From positions 1 through 64,000 of the forward strand of contig NZ_JADKYB010000007.1 of assembly GCF_016918855.1 (NCBI RefSeq): a DNA stretch of 64,000 nucleotides, read 5' to 3'. The notes under the pieces are model-generated. The model had not been told where the DNA came from and ran no database searches. It was given only the letters and a program-made list of their open reading frames with translations. Each line of letters opens with the position of its first letter. Positions within the stretch are counted from its first letter, which is position 1. Both the position numbers and the translations under genes were made by a program. Positions 34,708-43,114 of the stretch are shown one piece after another. The stretch comes from Actinacidiphila acididurans (GTDB lineage Bacteria; Actinomycetota; Actinomycetes; Streptomycetales; Streptomycetaceae).

Positions 34708-35976
34708 TCAGCCGGCCCGGCCGCCCAGCACCGTCCCGGCCAGGCCCATCACCACCGGTGCGACACCGACCAGCAGAAAGGCGGGCAGGAAGCACACCCC
34801 CAGGGGCGCGGTGGCCAGCACCGCGGCCTTCCGGGCCCGGCCGAGCGCCGAACGCGCCTGCGCCGCCCGGTAGTCGGCCGCCAACCGCGCCATCTCCGCG
34901 ACGGGTGCCGTCCCGGTCGTGGAGGCCCGGGCCAGGCAGCGGCCCATCTCGTGGGCGCCGGGCACCCGGCCCAACCGCTCCCAGCACTCACCCGGGTCGG
35001 CTCCGAGCCGCAACTCGGCCCGCGCCCGTATCAGCGCCGCCCCGAGCGGCCCACCGAGGCACCGCCCCACGGCCCCGGCCGCCTCCCCGGGAGTCGCCCC
35101 GGCCGCGAGGCAGGCGGCCATCAGGTCGGCGCAGAGCGGCAGTTCGGCCGGATCGGGCCCGCCGCTCTCGACCTGCTCCGGCGTCGCCTGCTCGCGTCGT
35201 CCGAGCCACATCCTCAGCCCGATCCCGGCCACGACACCGCCCAGCAGGCCCGCCAACCCGCCGACCAGGACGGCAACTCCCGTACCCGCCCCGATCGCCG
35301 GCCCCCACTGCCGCAGCACGCGGCGCCCGCGACCCCGCTCCGCCCGTTCCGCGCCCGTCACTTCGGAGCCGCCGCGTTCGAAGGCCGCCCGGTCCGGGCT
35401 CGGGGTCGAACGTCCGTACTCGGAAGCCTCTCCCCCGGCCTGTGCCGCCCCCATCCGCACGGCGGCCGGCCCCGCGGAACCGGCCCGGACCCGGCGTACG
35501 GGACGCGCCGTCCCGACGCCACCACTTCGCCGAACACGCGGCCCGCTCCGCTGCCGCGCCCGCTTCGACGGCTCGCCGCTCGCCGTGCCGCCCGCGAGCC
35601 GCAAACCCGGCGCTCGCCCGTCCCTTGCCGACCCCGGCCAGGCGTCCTGGCCTTCCGGCGTCTCCTCGCGCGCAGCCCCGACTCCGGGCCACCGACCGGG
35701 CTGGCCGACACCACCGGTCCCGGACGAGCGGCCAGGAACTCGCTCGTCCCGCGCGTCCTCCCCGAGAGCCCCTCGGCCTCCCGCCATTCGGCGCAGGATC
35801 CCTCCGCCCGGCCGGCCCTTCTCCGCTGCCCGTTCGGCTCCGGCCCCCATCACCCCGCGGGCCCTCCACCGGGCCCTTGCGTCCCGCCACCTGGCGGCTG
35901 CGGCCAGGAGCGCCGCGAGGGTGCCGAGCAGAATCGCCGCCGTCATCCCCAGGCTGTGGACAAGCGCGCCGCTCAT
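34708..35976 (-). CDS. tadC: TadC-like type II secretion F-family membrane protein
   Basis: The 422-residue protein has a transmembrane segment at the N-terminus, then about 170 residues of Gly/Arg/Ala/Ser-rich low-complexity sequence. The normal F-domain follows (about 215-420), with AAGATPGEAAGAVGRCLG and HEMGRCLARASTTGTAPVAE. It is the platform protein on which the pilus is built, with TadB. The insert makes the protein about 150 residues longer than usual. The ATG at 35976 overlaps the tadB stop by 4 bp. A perfect DnaA-box-like TGTGGACAA occurs at 35955-35963 inside the gene. Confidence 0.83.
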   Translation of the reverse strand: MSGALVHSLGMTAAILLGTLAALLAAAARWRDARARWRARGVMGAGAERAAEKGRPGGGILRRMAGGRGALGEDARDERVPGRSSGTGGVGQPGRWPGVGAAREETPEGQDAWPGSARDGRAPGLRLAGGTASGEPSKRARQRSGPRVRRSGGVGTARPVRRVRAGSAGPAAVRMGAAQAGGEASEYGRSTPSPDRAAFERGGSEVTGAERAERGRGRRVLRQWGPAIGAGTGVAVLVGGLAGLLGGVVAGIGLRMWLGRREQATPEQVESGGPDPAELPLCADLMAACLAAGATPGEAAGAVGRCLGGPLGAALIRARAELRLGADPGECWERLGRVPGAHEMGRCLARASTTGTAPVAEMARLAADYRAAQARSALGRARKAAVLATAPLGVCFLPAFLLVGVAPVVMGLAGTVLGGRAG

Positions 35977-37181
35977 GACGGCCGCCGCTCCGGCGCCTCG
36001 ACGGCGACCGTCCGCTTGGCCGTTCCGCCCTCGGCGCCCCGGATGATGCGGGTGGTCCAGGCCAGCCCGGCCCACTCCAGCAGCCCACCCGTGACGAGGC
36101 AGGCCATGCCCACGGGGGTGTGCAGCAGGATCTTCGGCGGGTCGGCGCCGAGCCCGGCTCCCAGTACCAGCCCGAACGCCGGCAGCAGCGAGAGCAGCAC
36201 GGCGGTGGACCGGGGCCCAGCCAACTGTGCGCGCAGGTCGTCGCGTTGGTCGGCCTCGGCGCGCAGCGCGGCGGCCACGCGGTCCAGGGCCGCTGCAAGG
36301 CCCGCGCCGCCGTCCACGGCCACCTGCCAGCAGGCGGCGGCCGCCAGGAGCCCGTGGGCGCCCTCGTGGAGCCGTGACGCCTCACGCAGCGCCTCCGGCA
36401 CGTCGCCGCTGAAGCGCGCCGCCGACAACAGCAGCCGTCCGGTCTCCGCGAGGTCGGGTGAGGCGGGCCAGCCCGCGGCCTCGACGGCGTCGCCCAGGGC
36501 CGTGTGCGGTGGCCGCCCGGCCCGCAGGTCCGCCGCCACCGCCCCGCACAGCGCGGCCACGGCCGTCACCCGGCGCTCCGCAGCGGCCCGCTCGGACCGC
36601 CGCCGCAACGCCCGCCCGGTCAGCGGAACCGCCACCGCGCCGGCCACCAGCGGCAACGGCGAACGGGTCACCAGCGCCAGCACCGCCCCGACCGGCAGGC
36701 ACAACGCCTCCGGCCCGACCCCCGGCACCGGCCACCACGCCGGGCGCGCCCATGTTCGTGCCTCGGAGGCCTCGGAGCGTCCGCTGCCCGACCGCTCGGC
36801 CCTCGACCGCCGGTCACCATGAGGCCGCAGCAGGCCCGTACCGCCGGACCGGGAGGCGTCAACGCCCTCGGCACGCGGGCTTCCGGCGAGCGCGCCCGAT
36901 GCGCCGCCTGCGCTGCCCGGGCCGTCATCGCTTCCCGCTCCGCCGGTCGGGTCCCCGTGCCCGTCCATGTCGGGCCGCCCCCGAGTCCGCAGCCATTGCC
37001 CGAGCCGAGCGGTCAACCGCGCCCAGGAGACACGCGCCTGCTGTCCCCTTGGTCGCGCCCCACCCGTCAGCCACCGCGCCCGGCGTACCGTGTCGTCACG
37101 GCCCCGCGCCAGGCCCAGGGCGAGTCCGGCGCACAGCACCGCGGCCCACAGCAGCGCCTGCGGGTCGGCCCCGGCCCTCAT
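35973..37181 (-). CDS. tadB: TadB-like type II secretion F-family membrane protein
   Basis: The 402-residue protein starts with a membrane segment (MRAGADPQALLWAAVLCAGL). A low-complexity region (about 50-125) is followed by the F-domain, with ERRVTAVAALCGAVAADLRAG, DLAETGRLLLSAARFSGDVP and two C-terminal membrane helices. The ATG at 37181 overlaps the tadA stop by 4 bp, and its own stop overlaps the tadC start by 4 bp. It partners TadC at the inner membrane. Confidence 0.86.
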   Translation of the reverse strand: MRAGADPQALLWAAVLCAGLALGLARGRDDTVRRARWLTGGARPRGQQARVSWARLTARLGQWLRTRGRPDMDGHGDPTGGAGSDDGPGSAGGASGALAGSPRAEGVDASRSGGTGLLRPHGDRRSRAERSGSGRSEASEARTWARPAWWPVPGVGPEALCLPVGAVLALVTRSPLPLVAGAVAVPLTGRALRRRSERAAAERRVTAVAALCGAVAADLRAGRPPHTALGDAVEAAGWPASPDLAETGRLLLSAARFSGDVPEALREASRLHEGAHGLLAAAACWQVAVDGGAGLAAALDRVAAALRAEADQRDDLRAQLAGPRSTAVLLSLLPAFGLVLGAGLGADPPKILLHTPVGMACLVTGGLLEWAGLAWTTRIIRGAEGGTAKRTVAVEAPERRPS

Positions 37182-38332
37182 GACGCACCCGCCGTGCACA
37201 GGGCGGTCAGCCGCTGCCAGCCGGGGCCGCGCTCCACTCGGCCGCGGGCATCGCGCAGCAGGGCCGGTACGGTGACCACCAGGCCGTCCGCAGTCCGTTG
37301 CAGGACGTGGATCTCGGCGACCCGGCGCCGACCGCAACTGTCCCTGGCCAGGTGGACGACCACCGACAGGGCCGCGGCCAACTGGCTGTGCAGGGCCGCC
37401 CGGTCCAGCCCGGCCGTCGAGCCGAGGGCTTCGAGGCGGGCCGGTACGTCCGCGGCCGTGTTGGCGTGCACAGTGCCGCAGCCGCCCTCGTGCCCGGTGT
37501 TCAAGGCGGCCAGGAGATCCGTCACCTCGGAACCCCGAACCTCACCGACGACGAGACGGTCGGGCCGCATCCGCAGGGCTTGGCGCACCAGGTCCCGCAG
37601 GGTGACCCGGCCGGCGCCCTCCTGGTTGGCCGGGCGGGTCTCCAGGCGCACCACGTGGGGGTGGTCCGGGCGCAGTTCAGCGGAGTCCTCGGCGAGCACG
37701 ATGCGCGCCGCCGGGTCCACCAGCCCCAGGAGCGTGCTGAGCAACGTCGTCTTCCCTGAGCCGGTGCCGCCGCTGATCATGAAGGACAGGCGGGCGTCGA
37801 GAAGTGCGCGCAGCAGCGCCACGGTGTCCGGGTCCAGCGTGCCGGCCGTGACGAGTTCGGCCAGGGTGAAGGCCCGGGCGCGCACCACGCGCAGCGACAG
37901 GCAGGGTGAGCCGACGACGACCGGGGGCAGCACGGCGTGCAGCCGGGTGCCGTCGGGGAGGCGGGCGTCGACCCATGGGCGGGCGTCGTCCAGCCGGCGG
38001 CCCGCCGTGGTCGCCAGGCGCTGCGCGAGGCGGCGCACGGCGGCGGTGTCGGGGAAGGACACGTCGCTGCGCTCCAGTCCGTGGCCGCGGTCGATCCACA
38101 CCTGATCCGGGGCGTTGACCAGGATGTCGGTGACGTCCGGGTCGGCGAGCAGCGGCTCCAGCGGGCCGACGCCGACCAGTTCGGAGCGCAGAGCGGCGAC
38201 CACGCCGAGCACCTCGGCGTCGCCCAGCAGCCGGCCCTGCGCGCGCAGGGCCGCGGCGACCCTGGCGGGTGTGGGTTCGCCGCCGTCCTCGGCCAGGCGC
38301 AGCCGTACGGCGTCCAGGAGTCCGGCGGTCAT
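37178..38332 (-). CDS. tadA: TadA-family secretion ATPase
   Basis: The 384-residue protein is the VirB11/PilT-like motor of the Flp pilus. Walker A GGTGSGKTTLLSTLL lies near residue 185, and the aspartate and histidine boxes include LRMRPDRLVVGEVRGSE and GHEGGCGTVHAN. The N-terminal domain has EPLLADPDVTDILVNAPDQV, typical of TadA. The ATG at 38332 overlaps the cpaE-like stop by 4 bp. The open frame runs upstream to 38620 but lies inside cpaE. Confidence 0.94.
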   Translation of the reverse strand: MTAGLLDAVRLRLAEDGGEPTPARVAAALRAQGRLLGDAEVLGVVAALRSELVGVGPLEPLLADPDVTDILVNAPDQVWIDRGHGLERSDVSFPDTAAVRRLAQRLATTAGRRLDDARPWVDARLPDGTRLHAVLPPVVVGSPCLSLRVVRARAFTLAELVTAGTLDPDTVALLRALLDARLSFMISGGTGSGKTTLLSTLLGLVDPAARIVLAEDSAELRPDHPHVVRLETRPANQEGAGRVTLRDLVRQALRMRPDRLVVGEVRGSEVTDLLAALNTGHEGGCGTVHANTAADVPARLEALGSTAGLDRAALHSQLAAALSVVVHLARDSCGRRRVAEIHVLQRTADGLVVTVPALLRDARGRVERGPGWQRLTALCTAGAS

Positions 38333-39441
38333 ACGGTCACGCTCCCGCCGGTGGGCAGCGCCTGCGCAAGGAAGGCGCCGCAGAAGCGGGCCAGGGGTCC
38401 GCGGGGAGTCGAGCCGGGCGGGTGGACCGCGGTGACGGCGTCGGCGAGCGCGGGCTCGTCGGGCAGTTCGCCTGCCAGGGGCAGGCCGATCATGCGGGCG
38501 ATCTCGCTGTCGTCCAAGCCCGCGTCGGACGGTCCGCGGGCCACGACCCGCAGGTCCTTGAGCACCATGGTCACCGCACCGGCGACGCGGGCGGCGGCGG
38601 CCACCGCGCGCAGCTCGCACGGGACCACGAGCAGCCCGATGTCGATCTGGGCCAGGGTCTCGGCGATCGTGTCGTCCACCCGGCGGGGCAGGTCGACCAC
38701 GACCAGGCCGCCGCGGCGGCGGGCGGCGCCGAGCACGGACCGCATCGCCTGCGGGGGCACCACCACGGTGTCACCGCGATCCCAGCTCAGGACGCTGAGC
38801 GAGTCCAGCCGGGGCAGCGATTCCTCCAGAGCTCCGCTGCTGACCCGGCCGCGGGAGTCGGCGAAATCGGGCCAGCGCAGGCCGGCCGTGCGTTCGGCAC
38901 CGAGCAGGATGTCCAGGCCGCCACCGAGCGGATCGCCGTCGATGAGCATGGTGCGCCGCCCGGCGCGAGCCGCGGTGACGGCCAGTGCACAGGCGAGGGT
39001 GCTGGCCCCGGCACCGCCCCGGCCGCCGACGACACCGACGGTCAGCGCCGGTTCGCCGGCCCCCTCCGCCACGTCGGCGATCCGGCCGGCCAGCCAGGTC
39101 TCGCCGTCGGGCAGCATGACCACCTGATCGGCGCCGATGTTCAACGCCTGGCGCCAGACCTTGTGGTCGTCGAGGTTGCGTCCGACCAGCACCACACCGG
39201 CGCGCCGGGCAATACCGCGGACTCTTCCGGAGGCTTCCGCTCCGACAAGGACAAGCGGTGCGTTGTCCCAAGTTGTCGCGCCTGGAGTCCGCTCGAAGAC
39301 GACTTCCGGTTCCGTACCGGCCGCGGCACACAGCCGGAGCAGATCGTCGAGAAGTGATTCGTCTTGCGTAACAATCAGCGGTCGGCGGTTCCGTTCCGCC
39401 ACGGCCGGCAGCCGACCTGGCGGTGTCATGTGTCCTGTCAT
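38329..39441 (-). CDS. CpaE/Ssd-like ParA-fold ATPase, septum-site determining type
   Basis: The 370-residue protein has an N-terminal receiver-like half (about 20-130) without an evident phosphoacceptor aspartate, and a MinD/ParA ATPase half. The Walker A loop reads GVVGGRGGAGASTLACAL near residue 145: the usual lysine and serine/threonine are replaced (GGAGAS), so ATP hydrolysis is doubtful. This fits Ssd/CpaE proteins that act with Tad pili and affect septum placement (Rv3660c-like, from memory). The ATG at 39441 follows GGGGGA. It is the first gene of the tad operon. Confidence 0.87.
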   Translation of the reverse strand: MTGHMTPPGRLPAVAERNRRPLIVTQDESLLDDLLRLCAAAGTEPEVVFERTPGATTWDNAPLVLVGAEASGRVRGIARRAGVVLVGRNLDDHKVWRQALNIGADQVVMLPDGETWLAGRIADVAEGAGEPALTVGVVGGRGGAGASTLACALAVTAARAGRRTMLIDGDPLGGGLDILLGAERTAGLRWPDFADSRGRVSSGALEESLPRLDSLSVLSWDRGDTVVVPPQAMRSVLGAARRRGGLVVVDLPRRVDDTIAETLAQIDIGLLVVPCELRAVAAAARVAGAVTMVLKDLRVVARGPSDAGLDDSEIARMIGLPLAGELPDEPALADAVTAVHPPGSTPRGPLARFCGAFLAQALPTGGSVTV

Positions 39442-39541
39442 TTATCCGGTCCCCCGTCGTACGAGATGCGAGCGCGGTGTGCACCGCGTGCGATCAGGTT
39501 GGGACAGCGACGGGGAATTGGGATGATCTTGGTTGGAAATC

Positions 39542-39568
39542 TGTGGACAACTCGGCGATTGTGGATAA
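39542..39568 (-). promoter_or_regulatory. Pair of DnaA-box-like sequences
   Basis: TGTGGACAA (39542-39550) and TGTGGATAA (39560-39568) are the complements of TTGTCCACA, the Streptomyces DnaA box, and TTATCCACA, the E. coli box. They are in the same orientation, with centres 18 bp apart. They sit about 100 bp ahead of the cpaE/tad start. Function is inferred only. Confidence 0.55.
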
Positions 39569-39734
39569 CTCCACCACCCGGAAGGGTGAGTTCGCCCGGA
39601 CCCCGTAACGATTACGGACTGTCACTCGTCGTACACGGCGGAACGCACACACGTACGAAGGGGAGCGTCATGATCGGCTCGGTGACAAACGGAGCGAATC
39701 CCGCCCGAGGACGTCCACATGTATCCGGACATGC

Positions 39735-39769
39735 GACGACCCCCGCCGGGGGGGAGAGCGGGGGTCGTC
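39735..39769 (+). terminator. Strong GC hairpin in the HAD upstream region
   Basis: GACGACCCCCGC (39735-39746) pairs perfectly with GCGGGGGTCGTC (39758-39769), with an 11-nt loop. No gene ends just before it on either strand, so it is not an ordinary terminator. It may insulate the HAD promoter or act in a longer leader. Confidence 0.45.
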
Positions 39770-39882
39770 CCCACGGTCCGACTCGGGGGGGGAGGAGCCA
39801 GACCGGGTTAGCACGGTCGCGAACGATCCGTGACTTCCATGGTGTACCCGATGGCCTTCTCAGGCAAACCCACGCGCCTGAG

Positions 39883-39910
39883 CTTACGCCGAATGGTGGT
39901 TGCCTATGCT
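39883..39910 (+). promoter_or_regulatory. Candidate leaderless promoter of the HAD gene
   Basis: TATGCT (39905-39910) sits 7 nt ahead of the GTG at 39917, and CTTACG (39883-39888) is 16 bp upstream of it. No ribosome site precedes the GTG. This geometry is typical of leaderless mRNAs, which are common in actinobacteria. Confidence 0.45.
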
Positions 39911-39916
39911 CGTCCC

Positions 39917-40738
39917 GTGGAAAACCACCTGCCACCGCGCACCGCGGCGTTCTTCGATCTCGACAAGACCGTGATCGCCAAGTCCAGCACCCTGGCCTTC
40001 GGACGCTCCTTCTACCAGGGCGGCCTCATCAACAGGCGGGCGGTATTGCGCACTGCATACGCCCAGTTCGTGTACCTGGTCGGAGGTGCCGATCACGACC
40101 AGATGGAAGGCATGCGCAAATACCTCTCCGATCTGTGCCGCGGCTGGAATGTCCAGCAGGTACGGGAGATCGTCGCGGAGACCCTGCACGACCTCATCGA
40201 TCCCATCATCTACGACGAGGCGGCCTCGCTCATCGAGGAGCATCACGCGGCCGGCCGTGACGTGGTGATCGTCAGTGCCTCGGGGTCCGAGGTCGTGGAG
40301 CCGATCGGGGAGATGCTGGGCGCCGACCATGTCGTGGCCACCCGGATGGTGGTGGAGAACGGCGCGTACAACGGGGAGATCGAACATTACGTCTATGGTC
40401 CGGCGAAAGCCGAGGCCATCACACTGCTGGCGCAGTCGCAGGGCTACGACTTGGAGCGGTCCTACGCGTACAGCGATTCGGTGACCGACATCCCCATGTT
40501 GGAGTCGGTGGGCCATCCCTGCGCGGTCAACCCGGACCGGGCGCTGCGCAGGGAGGCCGTCGCCCGGGACTGGCCGGTACTCACCTTCAACCGGCCGGTG
40601 CGGCTCAATCAGCGCATCCCCGCGCTGCCGATGCCGTCGGCCCCGGTGCTCGCCGTCGCCGCGGTCGGAGCGGCGGCCGCCACCGCCGGGCTGGTGTGGC
40701 TGGCGTCGCGCCGTCGTCGGCCGATGATTGTGTCCTGA
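39917..40738 (+). CDS. HAD-superfamily phosphatase, SerB-like with membrane tail
   Basis: The 273-residue protein has the HAD catalytic motif FFDLDKTVIAKSS near residue 12, motif II VIVSASG near 120 and motif III YAYSDSVTDIPML. It resembles phosphoserine/phospholipid-type HAD-IB phosphatases and ends in one hydrophobic segment followed by arginines (LAVAAVGAAAATAGLVWLASRRRR), which may anchor it. The GTG at 39917 is chosen as a leaderless start because the family core begins there. It is divergent from the tad operon, as in other actinobacteria. The substrate is unknown. Confidence 0.88.
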   Translation: MENHLPPRTAAFFDLDKTVIAKSSTLAFGRSFYQGGLINRRAVLRTAYAQFVYLVGGADHDQMEGMRKYLSDLCRGWNVQQVREIVAETLHDLIDPIIYDEAASLIEEHHAAGRDVVIVSASGSEVVEPIGEMLGADHVVATRMVVENGAYNGEIEHYVYGPAKAEAITLLAQSQGYDLERSYAYSDSVTDIPMLESVGHPCAVNPDRALRREAVARDWPVLTFNRPVRLNQRIPALPMPSAPVLAVAAVGAAAATAGLVWLASRRRRPMIVS

Positions 40739-41161
40739 ATGACACGTCTGAAATGAAAAGTAAAAAGTGCAGCCAAGGGTTCCGCTTATCGCACACCAGC
40801 GGTAGAAAGGACGTAGCGGCCCGCGAGACCACGGAGTTCCGAGAGGAAGACCGAGTTCACAGCAGATGGCCCCACGGACCGAGGCATGAAAATCGGGCAC
40901 CCACGCGTAGCCGACCCGCCAACCGGGCCAGCCGCACCAGGTGACGGGCAAAGCACCCGACCTGATGGGCACATATCGAGCACGCACTGGTAACCCGACG
41001 GACGTGCAGGCGGCGGCATCCCCAAGGTGCCGCCGCAGTCCTTTCCGAGGCCCGCCGCCACCGGCTCCCGGGAGGACCGTGGTCCTCGACCGAGCGACAG
41101 CGACGGGTTGTCACGTGCTCGCGCCCGCGGCCGGCCGCGGGCGTCCTTCCCGGCCCATCGC
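40739..41161. other. Convergent intergenic region after the HAD gene
   Basis: This 423-bp region lies between the ends of two convergent genes. It holds an AT-rich start (near 40750), a hairpin CAGGT-CGGG/CCCG-ACCTG (40938-40964) and a 22-bp perfect palindrome (41122-41143). Short open frames are present on both strands but none has a convincing start or composition. No RNA gene was recognised. Confidence 0.5.
41122..41143 (-). terminator. 22-bp perfect palindrome, probable terminator
   Basis: CGCCCGCGGCC is followed directly by its complement GGCCGCGGGCG. It lies 19 bp beyond the stop of the leftward Fic-like gene and could stop transcription from either direction. No T-run follows. Confidence 0.5.
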
Positions 41162-42019
41162 TCAGGCCGCGCCGCGCTGCAGGGCCTCGCAGACAGCGAC
41201 GCTCTCCCGTACGCCCAGTTCCAGCGCCCGGCCGCAGTGGGTGATCCACTCGGCCATTCCGTCGGGGGTGCCGGAGGCGTAACCCTCCAGGGCCTTGAGA
41301 TAGCCGGCCCGGCCGAGTTCGGCGTGCCCGACCTCGGCGGGACAGATCGACTTGGGGTCGAGGCCGCTGCCGACCAGGACGACGCGTTCGGCGGCCCGGG
41401 CGACGGGGCCGTTGAAGGAGCCGAAGGGCCGCAGGCACAGCAGTTCGCCGTGCACAACCGCGCTCACCACCAGCGCGGGCGCCGCGGAGCCGGCCCGCAG
41501 CAGTTCGGCGAGCCCGTCGAGCCGAGCGGCGACCTCGTCCGGGCCGGGCAGGGGTATCTCGGCGATGTCCAGCACCGGTTCGGCGACTTTCTCCCCCGCG
41601 AGCCGGGGCCGGCCGATCGTCGGCTCGTCCACCGACCCGCCGGCGGCCAGCAGGTGCAGCCGGGCCAGCACCTGGACCGGTGACTGCCGCCAGATCCCCA
41701 GGAGTTGTCCCGCCTCGGCGGTCAGCCGCAGCGCCGCGCCGACGGTGCGGGCCTCGTCGTCGGCGGAGAAGTCGCTGCGCCGGCGTACCTCCTCCAGCGG
41801 CCAGTCGGCGCCCGCCAGCGCCGCGGACGCCCGGGCGCCGCGCAGGGCCGCCTCGGACGCCACCTCCTGGGACCGGCGGCGCATCACGCGGTGCCCGTAG
41901 ACCTGGTCCACCGCCCGCCGTACGGAGTCCACCGCTTCCGGCACGCCCGGCAGAGCACCGAGAACGGCCAGCGGATCGGCCTGTCCGGAGCCTGACGAGG
42001 GAGCTGCGTTGGTAGCCAT
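41162..42019 (-). CDS. Fic-fold-like protein with degenerate active site
   Basis: The 285-residue helical protein contains HGELLCLRPFGSFNGPVARA at about residues 187-206. This resembles the Fic motif HPFxxGNGRxGR but lacks the catalytic histidine, the acidic residue and the arginine (RPF.SFNGP.A). AMP-transferase activity is therefore unlikely. A gene of this type lies beside the HAD gene in mycobacteria too (Rv3662c-like, from memory). The ATG at 42019 was chosen. It is divergent from the CooC-like gene, with a 105-bp gap. The Fic relation is my inference. Confidence 0.6.
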   Translation of the reverse strand: MATNAAPSSGSGQADPLAVLGALPGVPEAVDSVRRAVDQVYGHRVMRRRSQEVASEAALRGARASAALAGADWPLEEVRRRSDFSADDEARTVGAALRLTAEAGQLLGIWRQSPVQVLARLHLLAAGGSVDEPTIGRPRLAGEKVAEPVLDIAEIPLPGPDEVAARLDGLAELLRAGSAAPALVVSAVVHGELLCLRPFGSFNGPVARAAERVVLVGSGLDPKSICPAEVGHAELGRAGYLKALEGYASGTPDGMAEWITHCGRALELGVRESVAVCEALQRGAA

Positions 42020-42124
42020 GGCACGACCCTACGCACCACCCGCACCCGGGCACGACCACGAACGAGTGGCCTTGCCCACTCCAATCCCGTGCCGTCCGAT
42101 CACGCGCCGCTACGCTCACCGAAC

Positions 42125-43114
42125 ATGAAGATCGCTTTCGTTGGTAAGGGCGGCAGCGGCAAGACCACGCTGTCCTCCCTCTTCATCCGCCACCTGGCCG
42201 CCGAGGGAATCCCGGTGACCGCCGTCGACGCGGACATCAACCAGCACCTCGGCCCGGCGCTGGGCCTGGACGAGGACGAGGCCGCCGCGCTGCCCGCGCT
42301 CGGCGCGCACCTGCCGGAGATCAAGGAGTATCTGCGCGGCGCCAACCCGCGGATCGCCTCCGCCGAGGCAATGATCAAGACGACCCCGCCGGGCCGCGGC
42401 TCGCGGCTGCTGCGGCTGTCCGAGGACAACCCGGTCTACACCGCGTGCGCCCGCCGCGTGCCGTTGGACGAGGGCGAGGCGCGACTGATGGTGACCGGTC
42501 CGTTCGCCGAGTCCGACCTGGGCGTCGCCTGCTACCACTCCAAGGTCGGCGCGGTGGAGCTGTGCCTGAACCATCTGGTGGACGGCCGCGGCGAATACCT
42601 GGTGGTGGACATGACGGCCGGCAGCGACTCCTTCGCCTCGGGCCTGTTCACCCGCTTCGACATGACCTTCCTGGTGGTGGAGCCGACCCGCAAGGGGGTC
42701 GGGGTCTACCGGCAGTACACCGAGTACGCCCGCGACTTCGGGGTGGCCCTGGCGGTGGTCGGCAACAAGGTGCAGGGCGTGGACGACATCGCGTTCCTGC
42801 GCGCCGAGGTGGGCGACGACCTACTGGTCACTGTCGGCCATTCGGAGTGGGTTCGGGCCATGGAGAAGGGCCGCCCGCCCCGGTTCGGGCTGCTGGAGGA
42901 GGCCAACCGCGAGGCGCTGCGGACGCTGCACGCCCGTGCCGACACCGGGTACGCCGCCAGGGACTGGGGGCGCTACACCGAGCAGATGGTCCACTTCCAC
43001 CGCCGCAACGCCGAGAGCTGGGGCAACGAGCGGACCGGCCTGGATCTCGCGGCCCAGATCGACCCCGGGTTCGTACTCAGCGAATCCTTGCTGAGCCAGT
43101 CGAGTGCCCACTGA
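42125..43114 (+). CDS. CooC-like MinD/ArsA-type ATPase
   Basis: The 329-residue protein begins MKIAFVGKGGSGKTTLSSLF, with the deviant Walker A motif (KGGxGKT) of the CooC/MinD family. ITAVDADINQHLGP-type switch I and LVVDMTAGSDSFASG-type Walker B regions follow. CooC inserts nickel into CO dehydrogenase in other bacteria, but no such enzyme is in the window, so the client is unknown. The ATG at 42125 probably lies at the 5' end of a nearly leaderless mRNA: TACGCT (42111-42116) is 8 nt upstream. Three copies of a 14-bp unit (GAGCCGGGCCCACA type, 43113-43154) follow the stop. Confidence 0.83.
   Translation: MKIAFVGKGGSGKTTLSSLFIRHLAAEGIPVTAVDADINQHLGPALGLDEDEAAALPALGAHLPEIKEYLRGANPRIASAEAMIKTTPPGRGSRLLRLSEDNPVYTACARRVPLDEGEARLMVTGPFAESDLGVACYHSKVGAVELCLNHLVDGRGEYLVVDMTAGSDSFASGLFTRFDMTFLVVEPTRKGVGVYRQYTEYARDFGVALAVVGNKVQGVDDIAFLRAEVGDDLLVTVGHSEWVRAMEKGRPPRFGLLEEANREALRTLHARADTGYAARDWGRYTEQMVHFHRRNAESWGNERTGLDLAAQIDPGFVLSESLLSQSSAH

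Larger units (their letters stand above)
39442..39916. other. Divergent region between the tad operon and the HAD gene
   Basis: The 475-bp region is the least GC-rich of the larger gaps. It holds two DnaA-box-like sequences (39542-39568), a strong 12-bp hairpin (39735-39769) and the leaderless promoter of the HAD gene. An ATG at 39670 with a good AAGGGGAG site opens a frame that overlaps the HAD gene out of phase; it shows no protein-like composition and is not called a gene. Confidence 0.6.

Noticed and set aside
39364..40260. 298-codon frame through the HAD gene upstream region
   Set aside because: It overlaps the HAD gene out of phase. The ATG at 39670 has a good ribosome site, but the product lacks any recognisable structure.
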